From the NCBI RefSeq assembly GCF_020532805.1, contig NZ_MQTQ01000041.1:1-64000 (forward strand): a stretch of 64,000 nt of DNA, in the 5' to 3' direction. This stretch comes from Arthrobacter sp. SO5. Its GTDB lineage: Bacteria > Actinomycetota > Actinomycetes > Actinomycetales > Micrococcaceae. The position numbers and the translations under genes were made by a program. The notes under the pieces are model-generated. The model was not told where the DNA came from. It searched no databases and was given only the letters and a program-made list of their open reading frames with translations. This document shows positions 34,808-43,796 of this stretch, in pieces (the first letter of the stretch is position 1; each line of letters opens with the position of its first letter).

Positions 34808-35425
34808 TCAGGGGCCGGGCGTGCTGGCGGCCCCTTCGGCTGCGGGGAGGGGTGCCACCACGTCCTGGAGGACCTCGTTGTGGCGGAGGAACCACGGCTT
34901 GAAGGGCGGATCAAAACGGGCGAACCGCGGAAGTTCGACGCCGGTCAGGCCAGCCACTTTGAGCGCCTCCTGCAGGCCCTGATTCCGTTTCTCGAAGGCG
35001 CTTTTTGATCCGCTCCCGGAGAAGACCAGGGCGGCGGTGAGGGAGCCCGGCACGGCCCGGATCCTGACGTCCGGATTCGTCGGGACCGGGGCGGTCTCCG
35101 CGGTCATCCCGGCCGGCAAGACAAAGGCCACGGCATAGTCGGCGGCGTCGTCCCCTCCCGGCAAGGACCCGCTTTGGACGACTGGTGCCGTCATGGCGAT
35201 CTTCTGTGGCGGGCCGAAGCCTTGGACCACAGGGGCGGTCATTGACACCGACTGCCGGGCAGCGTTGCCGCCGCTGATGTAATTGAAGAGGTGGCGGAAC
35301 GCGGCGTTGCCCGCACGGTCAAACGTCGCCGTGACCTGCACCTCGGCCACCACATGCGCGGGATAGCGGCGCAACTCGAAATGCGGGTAGCGCTGGACCA
35401 ACTCGAAGGGCTGTTGTTCAGTCAT
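34808..35425 (-). CDS. SOUL family heme-binding protein
   Basis: A 205-residue cytosolic protein. SOUL/HBP signature elements include FELVQRYPHFELRRYPAHVV, the AGNAAFRHLFNYISGGN region and two copies of the SMTAPVVQ/AMTAPVV motif, with PWFLRHNEV at the C-terminus. Members bind heme or other tetrapyrroles, although the axial His is not conserved in bacteria. Start ATG 35425 follows TGAGGACA. It lies 23 bp upstream of tex on the same strand and is probably co-transcribed. Confidence 0.9.
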   Translation of the reverse strand: MTEQQPFELVQRYPHFELRRYPAHVVAEVQVTATFDRAGNAAFRHLFNYISGGNAARQSVSMTAPVVQGFGPPQKIAMTAPVVQSGSLPGGDDAADYAVAFVLPAGMTAETAPVPTNPDVRIRAVPGSLTAALVFSGSGSKSAFEKRNQGLQEALKVAGLTGVELPRFARFDPPFKPWFLRHNEVLQDVVAPLPAAEGAASTPGP

Positions 35426-35615
35426 TGTCCTCAGACTCTACGCCGGGCCTCCGACAGGAACCAGCCCGATTCGCGCGGGCGCCCGCAAGATTGTCAGAGG
35501 GCTTTGATAGCTTGAAGAACAGACGGCCCGGCCACGCTGACGGCGCGGCTGAACCAGCGGGGCCGTAAGTCCAGCAGTGCCATAAGTCCAGCGGCGCACC
35601 AACATCGGGGGCACA

Positions 35616-38600
35616 GTGTTTTTTCTTGAACCGGAAGCGCAAGGGTCCGCACCGGATCTGGTCTTCTCCGCGAGCGACCTCGTCACGGCCGCCAGCTGCG
35701 AGTACCAGCTGCTCCGGAAGCTCGACGAGAAACTGGGCCGGTCCCCCAAAGCTGTCTTCGACGTCGACGAGATGCTTCAGCACGCGGCCGTGTTGGGCGA
35801 TCTCCACGAGCGCAAGGTCCTCGACGCTTTCATCGAAGATTTCGGCCACTGGGATGCGGTCGCGGGGCGTGGCGTGTACGACGTCGTGCCGGCGCAAGCC
35901 ATGGACCGCGCCACCCTGGAGGCCAAGCACCGGGAATCCATCGACGCCCTGCGTTCGGGTGCCGACGTGGTGTTCCAAGCGGCCTTCTTTGACGGCCAGT
36001 TCCACGGCCGCTCCGATTTCCTGGTCCGCCAGGCAGACGGCAGCTGCGCGGTGTTCGACTCCAAACTGGCCCGCCATGCGAAGGTCACAGCGCTGCTCCA
36101 GCTGGCCGCCTACGGCGAGCAGTTGTTGAAGGCCGGGATAACTCCGGGCCCGGTCGTGACGCTGGTCCTCGGCGCCACGGTCCCGCTCCCGGGCGGCGGC
36201 TTCGACTTCGTCCGCAGCCACCACAAGCTGGCGGACATCCTGCCGGTCTACCGCGAACGGCGCGAGCGTTTCCTTGCCCTAACCTCGGCACACAGGGCAC
36301 AACCCGGCACGGCGCGCTGGGGCACCCCCGGCATCCTGGCGTGCGGCCGCTGCGACTACTGCCAGGAGATGGTCAAGGCCACGGACGATCTCCTGCTCGT
36401 GGCGCGGATGAACTCTGCCCAGCGCAAAGCACTCCACGAGATGAATATTTTCACTGTTACCGAACTGGCTCACGCCACGCTTGCCACCGCGAGCGCCTCG
36501 CTCCAGCGGCTGCAGGAACAAGCCCGGATGCAGAGCGGGGTAGGCGCTGCGGACGGCGCTGTCCGGTATCACAAGGACGGCGAAGATCATGTCCTCCGCT
36601 ACGCGGTCATCCCGGAGAACACCCTGGCTGAGCTCCCGGAGCCCAGCAGGGGCGACATCTTCTTCGATTTCGAGGGCGACCCGCTCTGGCAGGAAAGCGC
36701 CACCGGGGTCTGGGGGCTGGAGTACCTGTTCGGCGTCATCGAAGCACCGACCGGCCCCGGCGCCCCCGGTGTGTTCAGGCCCTTCTGGGCGCACAGCCGG
36801 GAGGCCGAGAGACAGGCCTTCCTGGACTTCCTGGACTATGTGGAGAAACGCCGGCAGGACTACCCGGACATGCACGTCTATCACTACGCCGCGTACGAGA
36901 AGACCGCCCTCCGCAAGCTCTCCGTGATGCATGTCGCGGGCGAGGACACTGTGGACCAGTGGCTGCGCGACGGGCTCCTGGTGGATCTTTACCAGACCGT
37001 CCGGAACAGCATCCGCATCTCCGAGAACTCCTACAGCATCAAGAAACTCGAGCCGCTCTATATGGGGACGAACCTGCGCTCGGGAGATGTGAAAGATGCC
37101 GGCGCGTCCGTGGTTGCCTATGCCCACTACTGCGACGCCCGCGATGACAACCGTCTCGAGGAGGCAGAGACGATCCTCGGGGGAATCTCGGACTACAACG
37201 AGTACGACTGCCTCTCCACGCTGGAACTCCGGAATTGGCTCCTGGGCCTGGCCCGGGAGCACGGCATCACGCCGGCCGGCGACGGCGCGCCCGGCGTAGC
37301 CTCATCGGCGGCCGCCGGCGTGAGCGCGGGCTCCGCGCCGTACACCGCTGACCTGGACCCGCTGGAAGTGGCGCTGGCCGAATCGGCGGATTCCGGCGTC
37401 GGGCTGTCCGAGGATGACCGGAACGCGGTTGCGATGCTGGCTGCAGCCGTCAGCTATCACCGGCGCGAACGCAAGGCGTTCTGGTGGGCGCATTTCGACC
37501 GTTGCGAGAACGGCCCGGACACCCATCACCAGCAGGACCGAAACGTCTTCCTGGTCGAGGACGCCGAAGTGCTCGAGGACTGGTGGAAGGACGGCGCCAA
37601 GCTTCCCGAGCGCCGGGTGAAGTTGATTGGCACCGTCAGCCCGGGCTCGGACCTCCGGGAAGGCAGCACGTGGTTCCGCATGTACGAGCCACCGCTTCCG
37701 GCCGGGCTGGCGGGCACGGGGATCGACGGTACCGGCCGCAACGGCTGGTTCGGGACCGAGATCCTGGAACTGGGCCACGAGGACGGCAAGGACACCGTGG
37801 TCATCCGGGACAAGCTCCGCAAGACCATCGAACCGTACAGCCAGGTCCCGATCGCGCTGACCGAGGACCAGCCGATCCAGACCAAGAGCCTCGAGGACGC
37901 GCTGGCGGCCCTGGCCGACGACGTCGCCGGAGCATTGCAGGCCGGGCAGTCCGGTTTCCCGCGCCATCCGGCGCTGGATCTCGTCCGCCGGGTTCCGCCA
38001 CGACTGGCCTCCGGTGCCCCGCTGCCCGCGCCAGGCGAAGGCCCGGACCGGTTCGTCGACGCGATCACGGAGGCGGTCGGAGCCCTGGACCACTCCTATG
38101 TCGCGGTCCAGGGTCCGCCCGGAACCGGCAAGACCCATGTGGGGTCCCATGTCATCGCCCGGCTAGTGGCCCGCGGCTGGAAAGTCGGCGTGGTCGGACA
38201 GTCCCACGCTGTGGTGGAAAACCTGCTCAACACAGCCGTGACCAAGGCCGGCGTCGATCCGCTCCGCGTTGCCAAAGACGTGAAGCACGGGGAATCACTT
38301 CCCTGGGGGCAGCGCTCGGCGTCGGATGTGGAGCGGCTTCTCGCCTCCCCGGGCGGGGCACTCATCGGAGGGACAGCCTGGACCATGACAGGAGCCAACG
38401 TCCCGGCTGGCTCGCTGGACCTGCTGGTGATCGACGAGGCCGGCCAGTTCTCCCTGGCCAACACCCTGGCCGTGGCGCAGGCCAGCAGCCGGCTGCTGCT
38501 GCTCGGCGATCCGCAGCAGTTGCCGCAGGTCAGCCAGGGCTCCCATCCCGAGCCCGTGGACGAGTCCGCTCTGGGCTGGGTGTCCGCCGGTCATGCCACA

Positions 38601-39233
38601 CTGCCGCCGGAACTCGGCTATTTCCTGGCCGACTCGTGGCGGATGACCTCTGAGCTGTGCCGGGCCGTTTCCGAACTCTCCTACGAGGGCAAGCTCCGCT
38701 CGGCCCCGGCCGCGGACCTCCGGCGGCTCGAGGGAGTCCCTGCCGGGATCGAGACCGTGCTGGTGGAGCACAGCGGCAACATCACGTCCTCGCCCGAGGA
38801 GGCCGCGGAAGTGGTCCGGCAGGTGCGGCGTCACGTGGGTCTGGCCTGGCACTCTGAGGATGGCACCCGGCCCCTCGACGCTGCCGACATCCTGGTGGTG
38901 GCCGCCTACAACGCCCAGGTCAACGTGATCCGCGATGCGTTGGACGGCGCTGGCCTGTCCGGGACCCGGGTGGGCACGGTGGACAAGTTCCAGGGCCAGG
39001 AGGCCGCCGTCGTGATTGTATCCATGGCGTGTTCGGCGGTGGCCGAAGCTCCGCGCGGCATGGAATTCCTGCTCTCGCGAAACCGGATCAACGTGGCGGT
39101 GTCGCGGGGGCAGTGGCGCGCCGTCATCATCCGCGCCCCCAAACTGACGAATTATCTCCCCGCGCATCCCGAAGGCCTGGAGCAACTGGGCGGATTCATC
39201 GGCCTGTGCCAGCGGTCGGTCACTGCCATCTGA
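35616..39233 (+). CDS. TM0106-family RecB-like nuclease fused to a superfamily 1 helicase
   Basis: A 1205-residue multidomain protein. Residues about 15-200 are a RecB-like PD-(D/E)xK nuclease region (FSASDLVTAASCEYQLLRKL, GRSDFLVRQADGSCAVFDSK). A predicted RNase H-type region occupies about 345-545 (DIFFDFEGDP, DYNEYDCLSTLELRNWL). The C-terminal third is a DNA2/NAM7-type helicase: Walker A VQGPPGTGKTHVGSH near 832, DEAGQFS Walker B, LLLGDPQQLPQVSQG and VDKFQGQEAAVVIVSMACS. The family appears in many actinobacteria; roles in DNA repair or mobile element defence are suspected, not shown. GTG 35616 follows GGGGG. Confidence 0.9.
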   Translation: MFFLEPEAQGSAPDLVFSASDLVTAASCEYQLLRKLDEKLGRSPKAVFDVDEMLQHAAVLGDLHERKVLDAFIEDFGHWDAVAGRGVYDVVPAQAMDRATLEAKHRESIDALRSGADVVFQAAFFDGQFHGRSDFLVRQADGSCAVFDSKLARHAKVTALLQLAAYGEQLLKAGITPGPVVTLVLGATVPLPGGGFDFVRSHHKLADILPVYRERRERFLALTSAHRAQPGTARWGTPGILACGRCDYCQEMVKATDDLLLVARMNSAQRKALHEMNIFTVTELAHATLATASASLQRLQEQARMQSGVGAADGAVRYHKDGEDHVLRYAVIPENTLAELPEPSRGDIFFDFEGDPLWQESATGVWGLEYLFGVIEAPTGPGAPGVFRPFWAHSREAERQAFLDFLDYVEKRRQDYPDMHVYHYAAYEKTALRKLSVMHVAGEDTVDQWLRDGLLVDLYQTVRNSIRISENSYSIKKLEPLYMGTNLRSGDVKDAGASVVAYAHYCDARDDNRLEEAETILGGISDYNEYDCLSTLELRNWLLGLAREHGITPAGDGAPGVASSAAAGVSAGSAPYTADLDPLEVALAESADSGVGLSEDDRNAVAMLAAAVSYHRRERKAFWWAHFDRCENGPDTHHQQDRNVFLVEDAEVLEDWWKDGAKLPERRVKLIGTVSPGSDLREGSTWFRMYEPPLPAGLAGTGIDGTGRNGWFGTEILELGHEDGKDTVVIRDKLRKTIEPYSQVPIALTEDQPIQTKSLEDALAALADDVAGALQAGQSGFPRHPALDLVRRVPPRLASGAPLPAPGEGPDRFVDAITEAVGALDHSYVAVQGPPGTGKTHVGSHVIARLVARGWKVGVVGQSHAVVENLLNTAVTKAGVDPLRVAKDVKHGESLPWGQRSASDVERLLASPGGALIGGTAWTMTGANVPAGSLDLLVIDEAGQFSLANTLAVAQASSRLLLLGDPQQLPQVSQGSHPEPVDESALGWVSAGHATLPPELGYFLADSWRMTSELCRAVSELSYEGKLRSAPAADLRRLEGVPAGIETVLVEHSGNITSSPEEAAEVVRQVRRHVGLAWHSEDGTRPLDAADILVVAAYNAQVNVIRDALDGAGLSGTRVGTVDKFQGQEAAVVIVSMACSAVAEAPRGMEFLLSRNRINVAVSRGQWRAVIIRAPKLTNYLPAHPEGLEQLGGFIGLCQRSVTAI

Positions 39234-39236
39234 CAG

Positions 39237-39443
39237 GGGACATGCTCAGTCTTCGCCCCACCCCACGGGACATGCTCAGTCTTCACGTCCGTGACCAAGG
39301 GACATGCTCATTGTTAAATGCAAACAGTGGGCAGAACGGCGTTCTGCCCACTGTTTGTGGCCGCGGCTGGACGTGTTCAGCGGTGACCGTCGCCGCGAGT
39401 GGACATGTCCCGCGGTGACCGTCGCCGCGAATGGACATGTCCC
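39237..39443. mobile_element. repeat cluster resembling ends of a lost or non-autonomous IS
   Basis: Left side: GGGACATGCTCAGTCTTC at 39237-39254 and 39267-39284, plus GGGACATGCTCA at 39299-39310. Right side, inverted: CGGTGACCGTCGCCGCGA followed by TGGACATGTCC at 39381 and again 32 bp later at 39413. The outermost GGGACATG (39237-39244) and CATGTCCC (39436-39443) are inverse. No transposase lies within. The layout looks like tandem transposase-binding sites of an insertion sequence whose body has been deleted, with an unrelated hairpin in the middle. Confidence 0.45.
39321..39357. terminator. bidirectional hairpin terminator
   Basis: CAAACAGTGGGCAGAAC (39321-39337) pairs perfectly with GTTCTGCCCACTGTTTG (39341-39357) around a GGC loop; short T/A runs flank both sides. 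It lies between the convergent nuclease-helicase and old-yellow-enzyme genes. Confidence 0.75.
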
Positions 39444-39470
39444 TCGGTGCTGGAGTTGCTGCCCGGGAGC

Positions 39471-40541
39471 CTAGTTCTGGTAGGCCGGGTAGTCGGTGTA
39501 GCCCTCTGCGCCTTCGCCGTAGAACGTGGACTGGTCCGGCTCGTTGACCGGGAGCCCCTCACGCCAGCGCCGGACGAGGTCCGGGTTGGCGATGGCGGGG
39601 CGCCCGACGACGACGGCGTCAGCGTGGCCATCAGCGACCAGCGCCGTGGCTTCCTCGCGGGTCGTGACGACGCCGAAACCTGTGTTCAGCAGGAACGTTC
39701 CGCCGAAGCGGGTGCGCAGATCCTGCACCAGTTCGCTGGCGGGCTCCTTGTGCAGGACGCTCAGGTAGGCGAGCTTGAGCGGCGCCAAGGCATCCACCAG
39801 GATGCCGTAGGTTGCGCGGACGTCTGCCGCGTCGAGCTCGACGGCGCCCTGGACGTTATGCTCCGGCGAAATGCGGATGCCCACACGGTCTGCGCCGATG
39901 GCATCGACCACAGCCTGGGCCACTTCGATGACGAACCGCGCACGGTTTTCCGCGGTCCCGCCGTAGATGTCGTCGCGCTGGTTGGCGGACGGGGCCAGGA
40001 ATTCGTGCAGCAGGTACCCGTTGGCGGAGTGCAGCTCGACGCCGTCGAACCCTGCATCGATCGCGTTGCGGGACGCCGTCACGAATTCCTGGACAATGCC
40101 CGGGAGTTCGTCGGTGCCCAAGGCGTGCGGAACCGGGAAGGACTTCTTGCCCTCATAGGTGCGGGTCTCGCCGTCGATCGCGATGGCGCTGGGCGCAACC
40201 ACCTGGTGGCCACCGTTGGTGTCCTCATGGGTGACGCGCCCGGCATGCATGACCTGGGCGAAGATGCGGCCGCCCTCGGCGTGCACGGCGGAGGTGACGT
40301 TGGCCCAGCCCTTAAGCTGTTCCTCGGTCACCAGGCCCGGCTGGCCCGGGAATCCCCGGCCGGCGCGGCTGGGATACGTGCCCTCGCTGACGATCAGGCC
40401 GAGGGATGCCCGCTGCCGGTAGTGCTCGACAACCAGCGGGCCGGGAATGCCTTCCTTACCGGAGCGGACGCGGGTCAGCGGCGCCATCACAAGTCGGTTG
40501 GGCAGTTCCAGCTCGCCGAGAGTCATCGGGGAAAACAGCAT
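39471..40541 (-). CDS. old yellow enzyme-family alkene reductase
   Basis: A 356-residue FMN-dependent NAD(P)H oxidoreductase. TIM-barrel motifs of the family are clear: LFSPMTLGELELPNRLVMAP at the N-terminus, FAQVMHAGRVTHEDTNGG with the substrate-binding region, FDGVELHSANGYLLHEFLAP, NRARFVIEVAQAVVDAIGAD and the late GHADAVVVGRPAIANPDLVR FMN-phosphate loop. It resembles the NemA/xenobiotic reductase type, reducing activated C=C bonds. ATG 40541 with AAAGGA upstream. It follows the alcohol dehydrogenase and monooxygenase genes in the same direction and may belong to the same catabolic set. Confidence 0.92.
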   Translation of the reverse strand: MLFSPMTLGELELPNRLVMAPLTRVRSGKEGIPGPLVVEHYRQRASLGLIVSEGTYPSRAGRGFPGQPGLVTEEQLKGWANVTSAVHAEGGRIFAQVMHAGRVTHEDTNGGHQVVAPSAIAIDGETRTYEGKKSFPVPHALGTDELPGIVQEFVTASRNAIDAGFDGVELHSANGYLLHEFLAPSANQRDDIYGGTAENRARFVIEVAQAVVDAIGADRVGIRISPEHNVQGAVELDAADVRATYGILVDALAPLKLAYLSVLHKEPASELVQDLRTRFGGTFLLNTGFGVVTTREEATALVADGHADAVVVGRPAIANPDLVRRWREGLPVNEPDQSTFYGEGAEGYTDYPAYQN

Positions 40542-40620
40542 GCGCAGTTCCTTTCACCAGGGATTGGGTTCACTGACGGCAACTGCGCGGCGCCTGCAAC
40601 TATTCCGGGTGGGACCCGGA

Positions 40621-41679
40621 TCACTGCGGGTGGACGATGATCTTGACCGCGGTGTCGTTGTGGTGGATCAAGGTGTCGAAGCCCTTGTCCACGAGATCAT
40701 CCAGGGCGATTCGTCCCGTGATGAAGGGTTTCAGGTCAACCTTTCCCTCCTGGACGAGCTTGATCGCGGCCTCATGATCGCCGCAGTAGGCGATGGTGCC
40801 GCGGAGGTCGATTTCCTTCAGGACGACCTTCTGCATGTCCACGGTGGCCGGACGTCCCCAGATCGAGACGTTCACCACGACGCCGGCCGGCTTCACGACG
40901 TCGAGCATGGTGTCCAGCACGGCATTCACGCCGGCACATTCAAAGGCTGCGTCCGCCCCCGCACCGGCCGTCAGTTCCAGCACCCGCGCCTTGACGTCAT
41001 CGGAGCTCGGGTCCAGCACATGGTCCGCGACTCCCGAGGACATCGCTTTTTCCTTCCGGGCCGCCGACAGCTCGGTGACGATCGTTGTGACGCCCAGGCC
41101 CTTGAGGACCGCTGCGGTCAGCAGGCCAATCGGGCCCGCACCGCCGACGACGGCGACGTCCCCGGCCTTGACGTCGCCCCTGCCGACGGCGTGATAGGCC
41201 ACCGCGAGGGGTTCGATGAGGGCGGCTTCGTCCAGCGGGATGTCGCCGACGGGGTGGACCCACCGAGTGTCGACGACGACCTTCTCACTCAGGCCCCCGC
41301 CGCCGCCCGCCAAGCCGATGAAGCCGAGTTTGGTGCACAGGTTGTAGTGGCCGCTGAGGCACGGGCCGCATTCGTTGCAGACGATATATGGTTCCACCAC
41401 CACGCTGTCTCCGACGGCGAGCCCGGTCACACCCTCCCCCAGTTCCTCGATGGTGCCGGAGAACTCGTGCCCCAGGGTGACCGGGGCTTCCTCGTGGGAA
41501 ATCGGGTGGGGGTGGCCGGGCGGCGGCGTGAAAATGGGCCCTTCGAGGAATTCGTGGAGGTCGGTGCCGCAGATACCGCACCAGGCCACGGCGATCTTCA
41601 CCGTTCCCGGGCGCAGTTCCGGCTCGGGAATGTCTTCGATCCGGAGATCCTCGCGGGCATGGAATCGTGCTGCTTTCAT
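40621..41679 (-). CDS. zinc-dependent 2,3-butanediol dehydrogenase-like alcohol dehydrogenase
   Basis: A 352-residue medium-chain dehydrogenase. Catalytic zinc ligands are in CGICGTDLHEF and LGHEFSGTI; structural zinc cysteines in CNECGPCLSGHYNLC; the Rossmann loop is VVGGAGPIGLLTAAVL. The N-terminus MKAARFHAREDLRIEDIPEP and EFLEGPIFTP are typical of BDH/acetoin reductases. ATG 41679 with GAAGGCG upstream is used; the longer open frame starts inside a palindrome. A perfect 34-bp palindrome lies 22 bp before the start. The activator at 43797 resembles AcoR N-termini, which supports an acetoin/diol role, though this is indirect. Confidence 0.88.
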   Translation of the reverse strand: MKAARFHAREDLRIEDIPEPELRPGTVKIAVAWCGICGTDLHEFLEGPIFTPPPGHPHPISHEEAPVTLGHEFSGTIEELGEGVTGLAVGDSVVVEPYIVCNECGPCLSGHYNLCTKLGFIGLAGGGGGLSEKVVVDTRWVHPVGDIPLDEAALIEPLAVAYHAVGRGDVKAGDVAVVGGAGPIGLLTAAVLKGLGVTTIVTELSAARKEKAMSSGVADHVLDPSSDDVKARVLELTAGAGADAAFECAGVNAVLDTMLDVVKPAGVVVNVSIWGRPATVDMQKVVLKEIDLRGTIAYCGDHEAAIKLVQEGKVDLKPFITGRIALDDLVDKGFDTLIHHNDTAVKIIVHPQ

Positions 41680-41700
41680 GGTGTCGCCTTCGCATTCCAG

Positions 41701-41734
41701 GCCGTGGATGCGCCCGATCGGGCGCATCCACGGC
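41701..41734. promoter_or_regulatory. perfect 34-bp palindrome before the alcohol dehydrogenase
   Basis: GCCGTGGATGCGCCCGA (41701-41717) is followed directly by its exact complement (41718-41734), with no spacer. It lies between the monooxygenase stop (41811) and the dehydrogenase start (41679). It may terminate the upstream transcript, act as an operator, or form a 5' UTR hairpin; no U-tract favours one role. Confidence 0.7.
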
Positions 41735-41810
41735 ACGTCGTTGGATTTTCATAGCAGGGCCGTAGCCCCAGTCTGGGTGCCGCGCCGGTGATTGTCACGG
41801 CGTGCCCGGG

Positions 41811-43601
41811 TCAGCGCGTGTGGTGCGTGGGCTGCAACTCGAAGACCGGCGTCGGCAGCCCCTCCATCCTGGCTTTGAGCTGCAGCGCCAGATAGTTGGA
41901 GTAGTGGCGGCTCTGGTGGAGGTTGCCGCCGTGGATCCACAGATTTTCCACGTTGGTGGGCTTCCACATGTTGCGCAACTCCCCCTCCCACGGCCCCGGA
42001 TCCTTGGGTGTCTCCGAACCAAATCCCCAGCACTTGCCGACGGCGTCGGCCACTTCGGGTGAGACCAGATCGGCCAGCCAGCCGTTCATTGACCCGTAGC
42101 CGGTGGCGTAGATGATGGCGTCGGCATCCAGTTCCGCCCCGTTGGCCAGCACGACGGCGTTCCCGGTAATCTTGCCGACCTCGCAGTTGGCGAGCTTGAC
42201 CCGGCCGTCGATGATCAGCTGCGAGGCGCCGACGTCGATGTAGTAACCGGAGCCGCGCCTCAGGTACTTGAGGAACAGGCCGGAGCCGTCGACGCCGAAG
42301 TCAAGGTCGAACCCGGCAGCCTCCAGCTGCGAGTAGAACTCCGCGTCCCGCTCGGCCATCTCCGCGTAGACCGGGATCTGGGCCTGGGGCAGGATCCGGT
42401 AGGGCAACGAGGCAAACAGCAGATCGGCTTTCTCCGTGGTGACTCCGTTGGCCAGTGCCTTTTCGGAGTACAGACCCCCGAGGGCGAGGTCCATGAGGGA
42501 TTCGCTCCGGGCGATGTGGGTGGAGGACCGCTGGACCATGGTGACGTCCGCGCCGTGCTCCCAGAGGTCGGCGCAGATATCGTGGGCCGAGTTGTTGGAG
42601 CCGATCACCACGGCTTTCTTCCCGGTCCAGTCTCCGCCGCCCGGGTGCTTGGACGAGTGGTACTGCTCCCCGAGGAAGGATTCGGCGCCGTCGAACGCGG
42701 GGACGCTGGGGTAGCCCGAAACGCCCAAGGCGAAGACAAGCTGCTTGGGGCGCAGGGTGACCGGTTCGCCGTCGCGGACCACCTCAACCACCCATTCCTG
42801 CGTGGACTCATCGAAGCGTGCGTTGGTGCATTCGGTCTTGGACCAGTAGTTCAGCTCCATGATCCGGGTGTAGTTTTCCAGCCAGTCGCCGATCTTGTCC
42901 TTGGCCGCGAAGACCGGCCAGTCGTCGGGGAACTTGATGTAGGGCAGGTGGTCATACCAAACGGGGTCGTGGAGGTGGAGGGACTTGTAGCGGTTCCGCC
43001 AGGAGTCGCCTGCACGCTCGTTCTTTTCGATGATGATGGTGGGCACGCCGAGCCTGCGGAGCCGCGCGCCCAGCCCGATTCCGCCCTGGCCGCCGCCGAT
43101 GATGACGGTGTACGGCTGGTCTTCGTAGCCGAGACGGGATTCCTGTTCTTCCTTCAGTTCCAACCAGGACTTGCGGCCCTTAGTGATCTCGTGGGCTACG
43201 CCCTTCTCCCGGCGGGCGCCCTTCTTTTCCTCGAAGCCCTTGAGCTCCTGCATGGTAGTGAGCAGGGTCCAGCATTTGCCGTTGCGCAGGCGCAGGTGGG
43301 CGTAACCCCGGGCCTGGGCAGTCTCGAAGTTCACCCAGGCTTCCGCGGTGTCCGCGTCCCCGGTGGCGTCTTCGGCCAGGGTCCAGTTGCTTGGCTGCAC
43401 GTCGTCCAGCGTCGCATCGAGCATGCGCCGGATGTCTTCCTTGCCCTCAAGGGTCTTGAGGTTCCAGGTGAAGGAGACGAAGTCGCGCCAGTACGAATCG
43501 TCGTCGAATAGCTCCAGTGCGGCGTCCGTGTTGCGGCTGCGCAGCGCGTCATCGAACTGCGCCAGCCACGCCCCGACGACGCCGTTTGGTGTCTCAGGCA
43601 T
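41811..43601 (-). CDS. flavin-containing (Baeyer-Villiger-type) monooxygenase with NTF2-like N-domain
   Basis: A 596-residue FAD/NADPH enzyme. Residues 1-125 resemble an NTF2/SnoaL-like fold (GVVGAWLAQFDDALRSRNTD, then LFDDDSYWRDFVSFTW). The FAD motif VIIGGGQGGIGLGARL lies near 165, the NADPH motif VIGSNNSAHDICADLW near 345, and ATGYGSMNG near 540 is the usual late FMO ATG motif. This composite architecture is common in actinobacterial monooxygenases acting on hydrophobic ketones or alcohols. ATG 43601 follows GAGGAATC. It is divergent from the GAF-domain regulator, the likely activator, and upstream of the dehydrogenase. Confidence 0.9.
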   Translation of the reverse strand: MPETPNGVVGAWLAQFDDALRSRNTDAALELFDDDSYWRDFVSFTWNLKTLEGKEDIRRMLDATLDDVQPSNWTLAEDATGDADTAEAWVNFETAQARGYAHLRLRNGKCWTLLTTMQELKGFEEKKGARREKGVAHEITKGRKSWLELKEEQESRLGYEDQPYTVIIGGGQGGIGLGARLRRLGVPTIIIEKNERAGDSWRNRYKSLHLHDPVWYDHLPYIKFPDDWPVFAAKDKIGDWLENYTRIMELNYWSKTECTNARFDESTQEWVVEVVRDGEPVTLRPKQLVFALGVSGYPSVPAFDGAESFLGEQYHSSKHPGGGDWTGKKAVVIGSNNSAHDICADLWEHGADVTMVQRSSTHIARSESLMDLALGGLYSEKALANGVTTEKADLLFASLPYRILPQAQIPVYAEMAERDAEFYSQLEAAGFDLDFGVDGSGLFLKYLRRGSGYYIDVGASQLIIDGRVKLANCEVGKITGNAVVLANGAELDADAIIYATGYGSMNGWLADLVSPEVADAVGKCWGFGSETPKDPGPWEGELRNMWKPTNVENLWIHGGNLHQSRHYSNYLALQLKARMEGLPTPVFELQPTHHTR

Positions 43602-43660
43602 GATTCCTCTTTCCTTTGCTCATGGCGGGCCGCTCCCGATGCGGGACGCTTGGTCCACGC

Positions 43661-43676
43661 AGTGACTCGCATCACA
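43661..43676. promoter_or_regulatory. Crp/GlxR-type binding site
   Basis: AGTGACTCGCATCACA fits the cAMP receptor consensus TGTGA-N6-TCACA at nine of ten half-site positions (first base A for T). It lies 60 bp upstream of the monooxygenase start in the divergent promoter region, a suitable position for carbon-source control. Confidence 0.5.
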
Positions 43677-43691
43677 AGTAAAGACCGCGGG

Positions 43692-43710
43692 GGGTTACAA
43701 TCGGGTTACA
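43692..43710. promoter_or_regulatory. direct repeat in the divergent promoter
   Basis: GGGTTACA at 43692-43699 and 43703-43710, one helical turn (11 bp) apart, between the monooxygenase and the GAF-domain regulator. Same-face spacing suggests a binding site for an activator, perhaps the regulator encoded downstream. Confidence 0.4.
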
Positions 43711-43796
43711 CGGAGCTCTCACGTTGTTGGCCGGGCACTGAGGCAGGTCTAGTGCAGCGGCCCGCGAGAATTCGAGGGCGAGTTGGGAGAATGAGC

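Noticed and set aside
39237-39443. CRISPR or attachment site
   Set aside because: Direct repeats are few, unequal and inverted relative to the right side; no integrase is near.
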